A DNA stretch of 61,729 bases, taken from the NCBI GenBank assembly GCA_025359505.1, contig JANYHH010000059.1, positions 1 through 61,729 of the forward strand, in the 5' to 3' direction. The notes below the pieces were generated by a model. It worked only from the letters and a program-made list of their open reading frames with translations. It did no database searches and was not told the DNA's origin. Position numbers and translations under genes: made by a program. Source of the DNA: Deinococcales bacterium (GTDB lineage: Bacteria; Deinococcota; Deinococci; Deinococcales; JAAFIG01). This document shows, piece by piece, positions 50,886 to 58,920 of the stretch (the first letter of the stretch is position 1; each line of letters opens with the position of its first letter).

Positions 50886-51097
50886 TCCGACTCGAAGACT
50901 CAAGTTAGGCGTCGTTGGGTGTGTGCTGGAACACACCGATGTCCCTGTTCAACTCGCTGCTTGCTGTGGCATGATTCTAAGCAACGTCCCAGAATTCAAC
51001 TGGGTCTTCCAGCCAATACGTCTCGAGACAGAGACACCAGCACCGTGCAGCCCACATCGTGTCACTCGAGGGGCTGATGAGAGAGGAAGGCGAAGTT
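50886..51097 (+). promoter_or_regulatory. leader region of the respiratory operon
   Basis: This 212-base gap separates the LpxB-related gene from ccoN. A 7-bp hairpin (GGTGTGT at 50918-50924, ACACACC at 50931-50937) may end the upstream transcript, though no T-run follows. I see no clear -10 box; the promoter of the respiratory operon should be here. Confidence 0.4.
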
Positions 51098-52531
51098 ATG
51101 AACGCTGTTGTTGAGAGATTCTTCCCAGACAGACCCGATGCTTCCGCAAGGCTGTGGATCACCTCGGCCATCGTCTGGGGCGTGATCGGCATGACGTTTG
51201 GTTTGTTGATGGCCACGCAGTTCGTCTTCCCAGAGTTGACCAGAGGCGTGCCGCAATTGTCGTTCAGCCGCATCCGGCCGTCGCATGTCAATACTGTGGT
51301 GATGTCGTGGGTCAGCATGGCCAGCATCGGCGCGATGTTTTACATGCTGCCGCGTTTACTGAAAACGCCGCTTTGGTCTGAGCGGTTGGGAACGATCACG
51401 GGTTGGAGCTGGAATTTATTTGCACTTTTCATTCCGTTGACCCTGCTGAACGGCTATTCTGAAGGCCGCGAGTGGGCAGAGTTGATCGCGCCGATGGACT
51501 GGTGGATGCTGATTAACCTCGCGCTGGTGGCGGTCAATACCTTTGCCACAGTTGCCAACCGCAAAGAGCCGCAGCTCTACGTTTCGGTCTGGTACTGGAT
51601 GGGTAGTTTGGTTGGCATGAGCATGGTTTGGATTGTCGGCAACCGCACCTTCGTGCCGCTGGACGGTTTGAACGACGCCATCAGCAACTGGTTCTATGCC
51701 CACGACGTGCTGGGCCTATGGATCACGACGATGGGCATCGGCATCATTTACTATTTATTGCCCAAACTGACGGTCGGTAAAAACGGCGAGCCGGGCAACG
51801 CGATCTTCTCGCACAAGCTCTCACTTATTGGCTTTTGGGGCAACTTCGCGTTTTACACCGGCATCGGAGCGCACCACATCATCCAAGCGCCCGTTCCAGA
51901 GTGGCTCAAAGCCTTCGCCATCGGCTCGAGCGTGCTGATGAGCATTCCGGTGTACTCCGCTAGCGCCAATTTCTTTCTCTCGAGCCAAGGCCGCTGGGAG
52001 AACCTGTCGTGGAACCTGCCGTTTCGGTTTTTGACTTTTGGCTGGATCATGTATTCGTTGGCCAGTTTTCAGGGCAGTTTGCAGGCGGTACGCAGCATCA
52101 ACTGGTATCAGCACTTCACTGGCATTGTCAGCGCCCACGCGCATCTGGCGATGCTCGGTGGGTTTAGCGTGGTGCTGTTTGCGATGATCTACTACACGCT
52201 GCCGCGCCTTTACAAGGTCGAGTGGTACTCCAAACAACTTGTGGTCGTGCATTTTTGGACGTTCACCGTCGGCTTTACGTTCTTCTTTCTGACGTGGACG
52301 ACGATGGGTTTCGTGCAGGCAGCCGCGTGGAACATGGGCATCAACGTTCAGCAAACTGTGCCGTTCCTCCAACCCTTCACGTGGGTGCGGATGATGGCGG
52401 CGGGCGTGATGATTTTCGGTATTTATATTTTCGCGTACAACGCCTTACAAACCGTGCGAAGCGCCAAGCGTCTCGAGGCGCTCACCCGCAGCAACGCCCC
52501 GAGCCTCGCGCCCGCAGCGGCGGATGATTGA
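51098..52531 (+). CDS. ccoN: cbb3-type cytochrome c oxidase subunit I
   Basis: The 477-residue protein has about 12 membrane helices. Its His ligands are placed as in CcoN: RPSHVNTVVMSW (low-spin heme), WFYAHDVLGLW (copper B), GAHHIIQ (copper B pair) and GIVSAHAHLAMLGG (both hemes). It reduces O2 to water and pumps protons. GGAAGG lies nine bases before ATG 51098; ATG 51077 is also in frame. It heads a 12-gene operon that runs to 59615. No ccoGHI assembly genes are near. Confidence 0.93.
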   Translation: MNAVVERFFPDRPDASARLWITSAIVWGVIGMTFGLLMATQFVFPELTRGVPQLSFSRIRPSHVNTVVMSWVSMASIGAMFYMLPRLLKTPLWSERLGTITGWSWNLFALFIPLTLLNGYSEGREWAELIAPMDWWMLINLALVAVNTFATVANRKEPQLYVSVWYWMGSLVGMSMVWIVGNRTFVPLDGLNDAISNWFYAHDVLGLWITTMGIGIIYYLLPKLTVGKNGEPGNAIFSHKLSLIGFWGNFAFYTGIGAHHIIQAPVPEWLKAFAIGSSVLMSIPVYSASANFFLSSQGRWENLSWNLPFRFLTFGWIMYSLASFQGSLQAVRSINWYQHFTGIVSAHAHLAMLGGFSVVLFAMIYYTLPRLYKVEWYSKQLVVVHFWTFTVGFTFFFLTWTTMGFVQAAAWNMGINVQQTVPFLQPFTWVRMMAAGVMIFGIYIFAYNALQTVRSAKRLEALTRSNAPSLAPAAADD

Positions 52532-52548
52532 GCGGGGGAGGGGACTTT

Positions 52549-53472
52549 ATGTTGAATGCCAAGAACGTCATCATCGGACTCGCGTTTTTCCTACTGATTA
52601 TCGGTGTGACCAGTTTGACGGTGATCGTGCCAGCCGCAACCTTCAACCCAGAGCCGACGCCGGGCTTGCGTCCGTACACGCAGATTGAATTATCAGGTCG
52701 TCAGATCTTTCAGCGCGAGAACTGCTATGTCTGCCACAGCCAATTCGTTCGTTTCCAAGATGAGGGCATGGGGCCGACCTCGCAAGCGGGCGATTTCGCT
52801 TATGACCGCGTGAATCTCTTGGGGACATTGCGTAATGGTCCAGACCTGAGTTACGAGGGTGGCTTATACCCAGACGAGTGGCATATCGGGCACTTGAAGC
52901 GTCCGCGCTCATACCTGCCGGGATCGTTCATGCCGAGCTACGATTACTTATCAGACACGGACATTCGCGCTTTGGTGTCATACGTGCAGTCTCTGGGAAC
53001 GCGCAACACGCGCTCTTGGGAGACCAAAGATGTCAACATTCCAGAAAAATACCGCAACCTCAAATCGCCACTGGGCCAGAACAACGCCAACATTGGCGCG
53101 GGACGCGGCATCTTCAACCAAAACTGCGCGGCTTGCCACGGCTTTGGTGGGCACGCGAACGTGCCACTCGCCCGAGTCTTCTACCCGAAACCAGCCGCCA
53201 ATTTCCACCTGCCACGCTACAAGGACTTTACCGACGGTCACTGGTACAACAAAACCGCTCGAGGCGTGCCCGGAACGCGGATGCCGCGTTGGGATCAAAC
53301 GCTCAACACTGAGCAGATTTGGTACGTCGTCGCCTACCTGAAATCCTTGGCGGCCGATCAAGACTTGACCCCGAAAGCTGGGCGCGAGCAGTATTACGAT
53401 AAAAAAGTCCTGCAACCCGGTGATACCGTGCGCGATGTGATCGGCGCTCCAAAAGCGGGAAGTGGTCACTGA
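52549..53472 (+). CDS. fused CcoO/CcoP-like diheme cytochrome c subunit
   Basis: The 307-residue protein has one N-terminal anchor (VIIGLAFFLLIIGVTSLTVIV). A CcoO-like domain follows (RENCYVCHSQFVR, with the axial Met in GSFMPSYDYL), then a second cytochrome c domain (QNCAACHGFGGHA, with Met in GTRMPRWDQ) that takes the place of CcoP. Usual cbb3 oxidases use separate CcoO (one heme) and CcoP (two hemes), so this is a compact fusion with two hemes. GGGAGGGG precedes ATG 52549, 17 bases after ccoN. Confidence 0.9.
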   Translation: MLNAKNVIIGLAFFLLIIGVTSLTVIVPAATFNPEPTPGLRPYTQIELSGRQIFQRENCYVCHSQFVRFQDEGMGPTSQAGDFAYDRVNLLGTLRNGPDLSYEGGLYPDEWHIGHLKRPRSYLPGSFMPSYDYLSDTDIRALVSYVQSLGTRNTRSWETKDVNIPEKYRNLKSPLGQNNANIGAGRGIFNQNCAACHGFGGHANVPLARVFYPKPAANFHLPRYKDFTDGHWYNKTARGVPGTRMPRWDQTLNTEQIWYVVAYLKSLAADQDLTPKAGREQYYDKKVLQPGDTVRDVIGAPKAGSGH

Positions 53473-53753
53473 TGAGGCAATTACTGCGATTTGGCTTGAT
53501 CGCGCTGATCTCGAGTGGCGTGGCGCTGGCCGATCACGTGCCCGGCGTGGGCTTCGATTACAAGGGAACGTGGATCGTCGTGATCGCGGTCGGCGTGATC
53601 TACAGCTTGCTGATTCTCTCGGCGCTGTGGGCTTATTTGGACGGACAATTCACGGCTTCTGAAAAAATCAAGTACGCCCTCACGCAACCCGACGAAGACT
53701 GGCCATTCGGGCGCGGCACATCACTCGAGCGTCCCAGCACCAAAAACACCTGA
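53472..53753 (+). CDS. small membrane protein of the oxidase (CcoS/CcoQ-like)
   Basis: The 93-residue protein has an N-terminal signal-like segment (LLRFGLIALISSGVALA) and one membrane helix (TWIVVIAVGVIYSLLILSAL), then a short polar tail with WAYLDGQFTASEKIKYAL. The GQF after the helix recalls CcoS, but the match is weak. Its ATG overlaps the previous stop (TGATG). Confidence 0.6.
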   Translation: MRQLLRFGLIALISSGVALADHVPGVGFDYKGTWIVVIAVGVIYSLLILSALWAYLDGQFTASEKIKYALTQPDEDWPFGRGTSLERPSTKNT

Positions 53754-53813
53754 AGCACCTCGAGTCACCTGTCCCTGTTGAGACGTGCTACAAGATGAGA
53801 ACGGAGTAGACCT

Positions 53814-53981
53814 ATGGCAAATAACCAAACCCCTCAAACTGAGCAGGCGGATGACGATCACACCCACGAGATCGCTGGCTTTCGGGTCGGCGAGCGCAGC
53901 GTGCCGACCACAGCCATCGCTTTTTTCATCTTTGTCGTGTTGATCGCGCTGATCGCGTGGATTCCCACGCAGGGGTTTTAA
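53814..53981 (+). CDS. small single-helix protein, possible oxidase subunit IIa
   Basis: The 55-residue protein has a polar acidic head with several His (EQADDDHTHEIAGFRVGER) and one membrane helix (TTAIAFFIFVVLIALIAWIP). Size, topology and place fit the small subunit IIa of Thermus-type oxidases, but sequence support is weak. A GGAG lies before the ATG. Its TAA overlaps the ATG of the next gene by one base. Confidence 0.65.
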   Translation: MANNQTPQTEQADDDHTHEIAGFRVGERSVPTTAIAFFIFVVLIALIAWIPTQGF

Positions 53982-54997
53982 TGACTGCTAAAATCCTCAG
54001 TCTCAGTTTGGTTGCGCTCATGTTTGCGTCGTGCAGCGTGCCGGTCGCCAATGATTCTAAAATCAAGGGTGCGGCGACCCAAGGCGAGATTCGCGTGTCC
54101 GACCTGAGTGCGCGGTCAAAAAACACGACCAAGGTCACGTCCGAAGAGTTGTCTTACGAGTGGAATTACCCGAAATACCCGCAGGACTACAAAATTGACT
54201 TGGATAACCGCGACCCGAATGGCTCGAGTTACATGTCTAACCGTCAGGCTGTTTACGATCAGTCGACGACGACCCCGCAGATCGAGACTGCGCTGGGGCC
54301 GTTGGGTTCATACGCCGGGCCGTGGATTGAGGGTGAGGAAGCCAAGCTGATGCCGGTTTCCAACCCGAATATCGTGCTGGGCGAGGCGCTGCTCAAAGTC
54401 GTCGGTTCTGAGATCACCGATGAGATGAAACCCAAGCTGACCGAAAGCCCGTTCCAAGCGTTTTTGAAGCTTCGCAAGATCGGCACGGATGTGACGGGCA
54501 AACTTCGCACGGTCACGGTCGTGATGCCTGCGGTTAACACCAAGAAGAAAGACACTCCCGTCGAACCAGCCGAATTTACCGTGCAACTTGACAAGGAAAG
54601 CCTGTGGAGCATCACGATGACGCTCTACCGCGCCATCAGCCCAGACTGGAAGACTCGAGTCGCATTGAAAGCCGATCCGAAAGTGATGGCTGACGGGGCG
54701 GGCGTCTTTGGTAACTGCAACATGTGCCACGGCGCGGACGGTTGGGGTTTGGGGCACTCTGGCTTAAAGTTGCAGCCGCCACCCGCGAATTTCCGCGAGC
54801 CTCGCCGCTTGTACAACCGCACGGACGCCCACCTGCGCCAAGTGCTGCACAATGGCATTTACGGCAGCGCGATGCCACCGTGGGGCGATAAACTCGGGGA
54901 TGCCGAGATCAACGTGGTTGTGGCTTACCTGCGGCACTTCACGTACTCGACTGAAATTCCCGTGATGTCCTCGCCCCCTGTATTCAAAGATCAGTAA
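53981..54997 (+). CDS. monoheme cytochrome c lipoprotein
   Basis: The 338-residue protein has a lipoprotein signal (LSLVALMFASCSVPVAND, Cys after ALMFAS). A long first domain without recognised family follows (about 30-235). The C-terminal cytochrome c domain has GNCNMCHGADGWG and the axial Met in YGSAMPPWGDK. It probably carries electrons from the Rieske/cytochrome b module to the oxidase, held to the outer face of the membrane. ATG 53981 overlaps the previous stop. Confidence 0.88.
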   Translation: MTAKILSLSLVALMFASCSVPVANDSKIKGAATQGEIRVSDLSARSKNTTKVTSEELSYEWNYPKYPQDYKIDLDNRDPNGSSYMSNRQAVYDQSTTTPQIETALGPLGSYAGPWIEGEEAKLMPVSNPNIVLGEALLKVVGSEITDEMKPKLTESPFQAFLKLRKIGTDVTGKLRTVTVVMPAVNTKKKDTPVEPAEFTVQLDKESLWSITMTLYRAISPDWKTRVALKADPKVMADGAGVFGNCNMCHGADGWGLGHSGLKLQPPPANFREPRRLYNRTDAHLRQVLHNGIYGSAMPPWGDKLGDAEINVVVAYLRHFTYSTEIPVMSSPPVFKDQ

Positions 54998-55052
54998 TGC
55001 TCGAGATCAGTTTTTTAGCCACGCTCGAGATCAAGAGTTACGGAGAACCCAG

Positions 55053-55709
55053 ATGATTGACCGCAGAACAGTCCTCAAGACCATCACCGCCATCCCGCTG
55101 CTCGCGGTGGCGGGCGGTATCGGTGCGGCGTTGCTGTCGTACTTGAAACCGACGTGGGCCCCGCTGGCGTTCCCCAAAACCGAGAAGCCGCTCAACAAGG
55201 ATTTGATGGCGGCCACGCTCGAGGAATTCCCTAATGAGTTTGACTCCAAACAGGTGATTTTCACGCAGACGACCGTCGAGTACAGCGCTCGCGGCAAGCA
55301 AGCCACCGATGTGCTCGGCTTCATCGTTCGCATTCCGGCCGGTAAATTAGACCCGAAGACGGTCGGACTCGTGCCCGGCAATCCTGATTTGCGACGCGGC
55401 TTTGGCGAAACCGAATACAAGGGCCAGAAATACGCGATTGTCGCTGTCTCGAGGATCTGCGCTCACTTGGGTTGCATCTTCGAGTATCACATTCCGGCCG
55501 ATGTCTGTGCTCGTTTCAACTACTGCGGCGGTTCAACCCCAATGTTCTCCTGCCCATGCCACTTGTCGGTGTACGACCCGACGCAATCCCAAGATGTCAG
55601 CGGCGTGCTGCTGGCGGGTCACGTCGTGTCTGGGCCCGCACCGCGCACGCCGTTCCCGTTCGATTTTGAAATGAAGGACAATCAGATCATCATCAAGAAC
55701 TACGCCTAA
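55053..55709 (+). CDS. qcrA: Rieske iron-sulfur protein with an insert between the cluster loops
   Basis: The 218-residue protein has a membrane anchor preceded by DRRTVLK (Tat-like) and the cluster motifs CAHLGC and CPCHLSVYD. Between them lie 25 residues instead of the usual 15-17, including an extra Cys pair (VCARFNYCGG) that could form a second disulfide or bind metal. It takes one electron from quinol at the Qo site and passes it to cytochrome c. GGAG precedes the ATG. It is followed directly by the first cytochrome b. Confidence 0.92.
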   Translation: MIDRRTVLKTITAIPLLAVAGGIGAALLSYLKPTWAPLAFPKTEKPLNKDLMAATLEEFPNEFDSKQVIFTQTTVEYSARGKQATDVLGFIVRIPAGKLDPKTVGLVPGNPDLRRGFGETEYKGQKYAIVAVSRICAHLGCIFEYHIPADVCARFNYCGGSTPMFSCPCHLSVYDPTQSQDVSGVLLAGHVVSGPAPRTPFPFDFEMKDNQIIIKNYA

Positions 55710-55754
55710 ACTCGAGATCACAAAACGTACTCGAGATCACCCAAGGAGGGACGA

Positions 55755-57062
55755 ATGGCAGCTCCAGCGATTCCAGCAACCAAACCAAAAGCCGCTCCTA
55801 ACGCCGGTCAGCGCATCGCTGTCTGGTGGACGAAGAGTGCGAAGAATTTAGATTTATTTGACGAAAACGCGATTGACAAGGTTAAAACCGATCCTTGGTA
55901 CATGCTTGGCGGCGCGGCGCTGCTGTTTTGGTACATCACGATTGCCACAGGCACGGTTTTGATGTTTTTCTATGTTCCAGATGCTACGGGCCCCGTTTAT
56001 CAGTCGTGGCTCTCGGTCAGGGCGATGATGGAGGGTGAGCAGGGCTGGCTGGTGTACATGGTGCGCCAGCTTCACAAATACGGCGCGGACGCGCTGATTG
56101 TGATGCTGACCCTGCGGATTTACCGCATGTATTTTCGCGGTGAGTTTAAAAACTACAATCAACTCTCGTTCATCGTCACGGTGGTTGCACTGATTCTGTC
56201 GATGTTCTCTGGGCTGACGGGTTACTTGCTGATCTGGAATCAACGCGCCCTGTGGGCCACCAAAGTTTTTGCGACCTTTCCAACCTTTTTAGACAGCTTC
56301 CACGAGATCCCGACCATCGCGGTGTTCTTTCCGTGGTTGGCAACCCTGCTGAAAGAAACGCTAGGCGTGTTGCAGATCGGTCACATCAGCGCCAATTTCA
56401 TGCTCGCTGGGCAGTCGATTGGCCCCGCGACGCTGACGCGCTTTTACAGCGCTCACTTCATGCTCTCTATTCTGGCGATTATCGCGGTGGAAGCCTACTT
56501 CGCCCGCAAGGGCAAGGGCGAGAACGGTGGTGCGGGACGTCTGCGCCGCATCAACCTGCCGTGGTTCGCGGTGGCGGTCTTCACGTTCATGCTGATCTTT
56601 GTCTCCATCGCTGTGCCCGTCGAAACGGGCAGCCCTGCCAACCCGAACGTTACGCCCAACCCAATCCTCTCCGACTGGTACTTCTTAGGGCTGTACCAGA
56701 TGATGAAGCTCTGGAAGCCAGCCGTCGCCACGCTGCAAACGCTGCTGCTGCCACTGGTGGCTTTCGCTGTGGTTTTCTTAGACGCCAGCCCGGAGCGCAG
56801 TCCGTGGAAGCGCCCGTTCTGGACGATGGTTGGTATTTACGGCGTGATCGGTTGGCTGGGCTTCAGCATCCTGATCTGCCTCAACATTGCCGACATCAAG
56901 CGCGATCCACCGTTTGTTTACCTCGTTTCAATGGTTATTCTGGGCGCAGGCGCGGTCTGGCACTGGGTCTACAAAGCTGGTGAGCGCCGTAAAAACAAGG
57001 CGCTCGAGGCGCAAAAGGCTGCGAAGCTCGCTGCGGTGGCCGCACCAGCCGCTGGCGATTGA
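55755..57062 (+). CDS. cytochrome b of the bc complex, lacking heme bH ligands
   Basis: The 435-residue protein has about eight helices, with N-terminal b6-like and C-terminal subunit IV-like parts in one chain. The first His of both ligand helices is present (VRQLHKYGADALIV; TRFYSAHFMLSIL), enough for heme bL. The His expected 14 residues further is Arg in the first helix (LTLRIYRMYF) and Tyr in the second (AVEAYFARK), so heme bH cannot bind normally. The Qo-site motif is kept as LSDWYFLGLYQMMKL. Electrons from bL would have to leave by another route, possibly through the second cytochrome b. Confidence 0.9.
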   Translation: MAAPAIPATKPKAAPNAGQRIAVWWTKSAKNLDLFDENAIDKVKTDPWYMLGGAALLFWYITIATGTVLMFFYVPDATGPVYQSWLSVRAMMEGEQGWLVYMVRQLHKYGADALIVMLTLRIYRMYFRGEFKNYNQLSFIVTVVALILSMFSGLTGYLLIWNQRALWATKVFATFPTFLDSFHEIPTIAVFFPWLATLLKETLGVLQIGHISANFMLAGQSIGPATLTRFYSAHFMLSILAIIAVEAYFARKGKGENGGAGRLRRINLPWFAVAVFTFMLIFVSIAVPVETGSPANPNVTPNPILSDWYFLGLYQMMKLWKPAVATLQTLLLPLVAFAVVFLDASPERSPWKRPFWTMVGIYGVIGWLGFSILICLNIADIKRDPPFVYLVSMVILGAGAVWHWVYKAGERRKNKALEAQKAAKLAAVAAPAAGD

Positions 57063-57063
57063 C

Positions 57064-57097
57064 TCGAGGAGACGCTGTGTTCGAGGAGACACTGTGA
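57064..57097 (+). promoter_or_regulatory. duplicated ribosome binding site and start, making a six-codon minicistron
   Basis: Two 17-base units (57063-57079 and 57080-57096) differ at two bases; each has CGAGGAGAC and ends in CTGTG. The first GTG (57077) opens six codons (VFEETL) ending in TGA 57095-57097, which overlaps the second GTG (57094), the start of the real gene. Ribosomes could be passed on. Confidence 0.7.
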
Positions 57098-57417
57098 AAG
57101 GCAGCACTTGGGTTTTTGCGATTATCACGTTCGGCGCGGCTATCGTGACCTTCTCACGGGGCTACAACGAGGTCGTGCGGTATCTGGAGCGTCCAACCCC
57201 CGAGGGTTTACTGAGCATCGTGCTGTTGCTGGGTTTGCTGGTGTTCCTCTTAGCGGTGATGGGCTTTATCATGTACGCCGTGGATCGCAGGGTCGGGAAT
57301 GTGAAGAACAAAGTGTTTGTATTTGAGCGTTTGTTAGGATATTCAAAAGACGCGGTGCTGCCCGGCTCGCTCAAAGATGCAGCGGCTCGAGCTTCGCCAC
57401 AGGAGGAAAAGAAGTGA
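57094..57417 (+). CDS. small membrane protein of the cytochrome b module, 1
   Basis: The 107-residue protein has two membrane helices (WVFAIITFGAAIVTFSRGY and SIVLLLGLLVFLLAVMGFI) and a basic C-terminal tail (RRVGNVKNKVFVFERLLGYS). The start is the GTG 57094. It overlaps the next gene by four bases. No family is recognised; the position says it is an accessory subunit. Confidence 0.75.
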   Translation: MKGSTWVFAIITFGAAIVTFSRGYNEVVRYLERPTPEGLLSIVLLLGLLVFLLAVMGFIMYAVDRRVGNVKNKVFVFERLLGYSKDAVLPGSLKDAAARASPQEEKK

Positions 57418-57731
57418 GTTCACTCAAAGCTTTCATAGCAGTCGCATTGGTAGGGGTGGGGTTGTTGTTTTCAGGGCTGACCATCGGTGCGTTCGCTCAA
57501 GCCAACCCCGGCACTTCAAACCTACCGCCACTTGTCCCAGAGATTCGTTTTGTCGAAACTACGGTTGCTCGAGTGACTGGGTTTCTGGTGACGCCGACGA
57601 TCGAAGCTCAAGCCTTCGGGCGTGGTTTCTCGTACATGGGTATTGCGATTATTCTGAGCGCGATTGCCTCGGCGATGGTCAGTGAAACCACCAGCCAAAC
57701 GTTGCGTCGCCCCGGGCGAAAGGGAGCTTGA
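57414..57731 (+). CDS. small membrane protein of the cytochrome b module, 2
   Basis: The 105-residue protein has two hydrophobic segments (FIAVALVGVGLLFSGLTIGA and YMGIAIILSAIASAMV), the first perhaps a signal peptide. No heme or metal motif is seen. It starts at a GTG overlapping the previous stop (AGTGAG) and ends one base before the next ribosome binding region. Unknown family. Confidence 0.75.
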   Translation: MSSLKAFIAVALVGVGLLFSGLTIGAFAQANPGTSNLPPLVPEIRFVETTVARVTGFLVTPTIEAQAFGRGFSYMGIAIILSAIASAMVSETTSQTLRRPGRKGA

Positions 57732-57732
57732 T

Positions 57733-58920
57733 ATGGCAGGATACACAGCGGATCAAGCACCAACCTCGAGAAGCGGCCCGTTTGATCGCCTCGCAGATGG
57801 CATTCATCGCGGCATTGTCTCGGTGGACAAGGCCATCAACAAGGTCATCCCCGAGGAGTTCAACCCGTTTTATTACCTCGGCGGCATCACCAATGTCCTG
57901 TGGGTGCTGCTCGTGCCGACGGGTATTTTCCTGTGGTTTTACTACAAGCCCACGACCTCCGAAGCTTTCGCCAGCGTGGATTACCTGACCAACGGCGTGT
58001 TCTTTGGGAATATCATCCGCGCCATTCACCGTTACGCGGGCGACGGCATGATCATCATGGCGGTACTCCACATGGTGCGTAACCTGTTCACAGACCGCTA
58101 CCGAGGTTTCAGGGACGTGCCGTGGGTGTCTGGCGTGTTTCTGCTGCTGCTGACTGGCGTCGTCGGTCTGACGGGCTACCTACTGGTTTGGGATCAACGC
58201 GCTTTGGTCGTCACCGACGCCATCGTCAAAGTGCTGTTGAGCTTAGACCTGATTATCGGCGGTTTGGGCACGTTTTTCGCTCGAGCCTTGCTGGCGGGTG
58301 ACAGCCCCAATAACCTGACGCTGGCGAGGATGTTCTTCCTGCACGTCGGGCCAGCGGTGCTGATTTTCTTCTTCCTCTGGGTGCATTACCTGCGCCTGCA
58401 CCGCCCAAAGATTTGGCCACCCGCGTTCGTCACGCTGCTGACCATCGGTGCGGTGTTGCTGGTGGCTGGTTTGCTGCCCGTTGAGAAGTCACTGCCTGCG
58501 ACGCAGCCGATGATGGCTGACCAAGCCAATATTTTCTACGATGTCTTCTACCTGTGGCCGGTGCTGTTGCTGCAAACCGCCTCGCCAGCCGTGGTGCTGG
58601 GCGTGTTGGCACTCATCTTCGGGGCGCTGTTCGTGCTGCCGTGGTTGCCGCAAAAAGCCCACCGTTACGTCAACGTCGCGGCCGTGATCCCAGAGAATTG
58701 TACGGGTTGTCAGCTTTGCGCGATCGACTGCCCGTTCGACGCGATTGTGATGGTCGCGGGCGCGAACCCAGATCCCAAGCGCAATGAGTTAGCTGTCGTC
58801 AACGACGATAAATGCGCCGAGTGCGGCATCTGTGTTGGCGCTTGCCCGTTCCACGCAATCAACCTGCCACTGATGGACGAGTACGCAGTGCGCGATAAGG
58901 TGGTGGCTTTACTTCAATGA
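57733..58920 (+). CDS. cytochrome b fused to a 2[4Fe-4S] ferredoxin
   Basis: The protein has 395 residues. Residues 40-300 are cytochrome b with all four heme ligands: AIHRYAGDGMIIMAVLHMV (His pair 14 apart) and MFFLHVGPAVLIFFFLWVHY (His pair 14 apart). The quinol-site PEWY/PDWY motif is absent (the region reads YDVFYLWPVLLL). Residues 320-395 are a ferredoxin with two complete sets, CTGCQLCAIDCP and CAECGICVGACP. The fusion offers a path from quinone through two b hemes to low-potential clusters, or the reverse. AGGGAG precedes ATG 57733. It overlaps the next gene by four bases. Confidence 0.93.
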   Translation: MAGYTADQAPTSRSGPFDRLADGIHRGIVSVDKAINKVIPEEFNPFYYLGGITNVLWVLLVPTGIFLWFYYKPTTSEAFASVDYLTNGVFFGNIIRAIHRYAGDGMIIMAVLHMVRNLFTDRYRGFRDVPWVSGVFLLLLTGVVGLTGYLLVWDQRALVVTDAIVKVLLSLDLIIGGLGTFFARALLAGDSPNNLTLARMFFLHVGPAVLIFFFLWVHYLRLHRPKIWPPAFVTLLTIGAVLLVAGLLPVEKSLPATQPMMADQANIFYDVFYLWPVLLLQTASPAVVLGVLALIFGALFVLPWLPQKAHRYVNVAAVIPENCTGCQLCAIDCPFDAIVMVAGANPDPKRNELAVVNDDKCAECGICVGACPFHAINLPLMDEYAVRDKVVALLQ

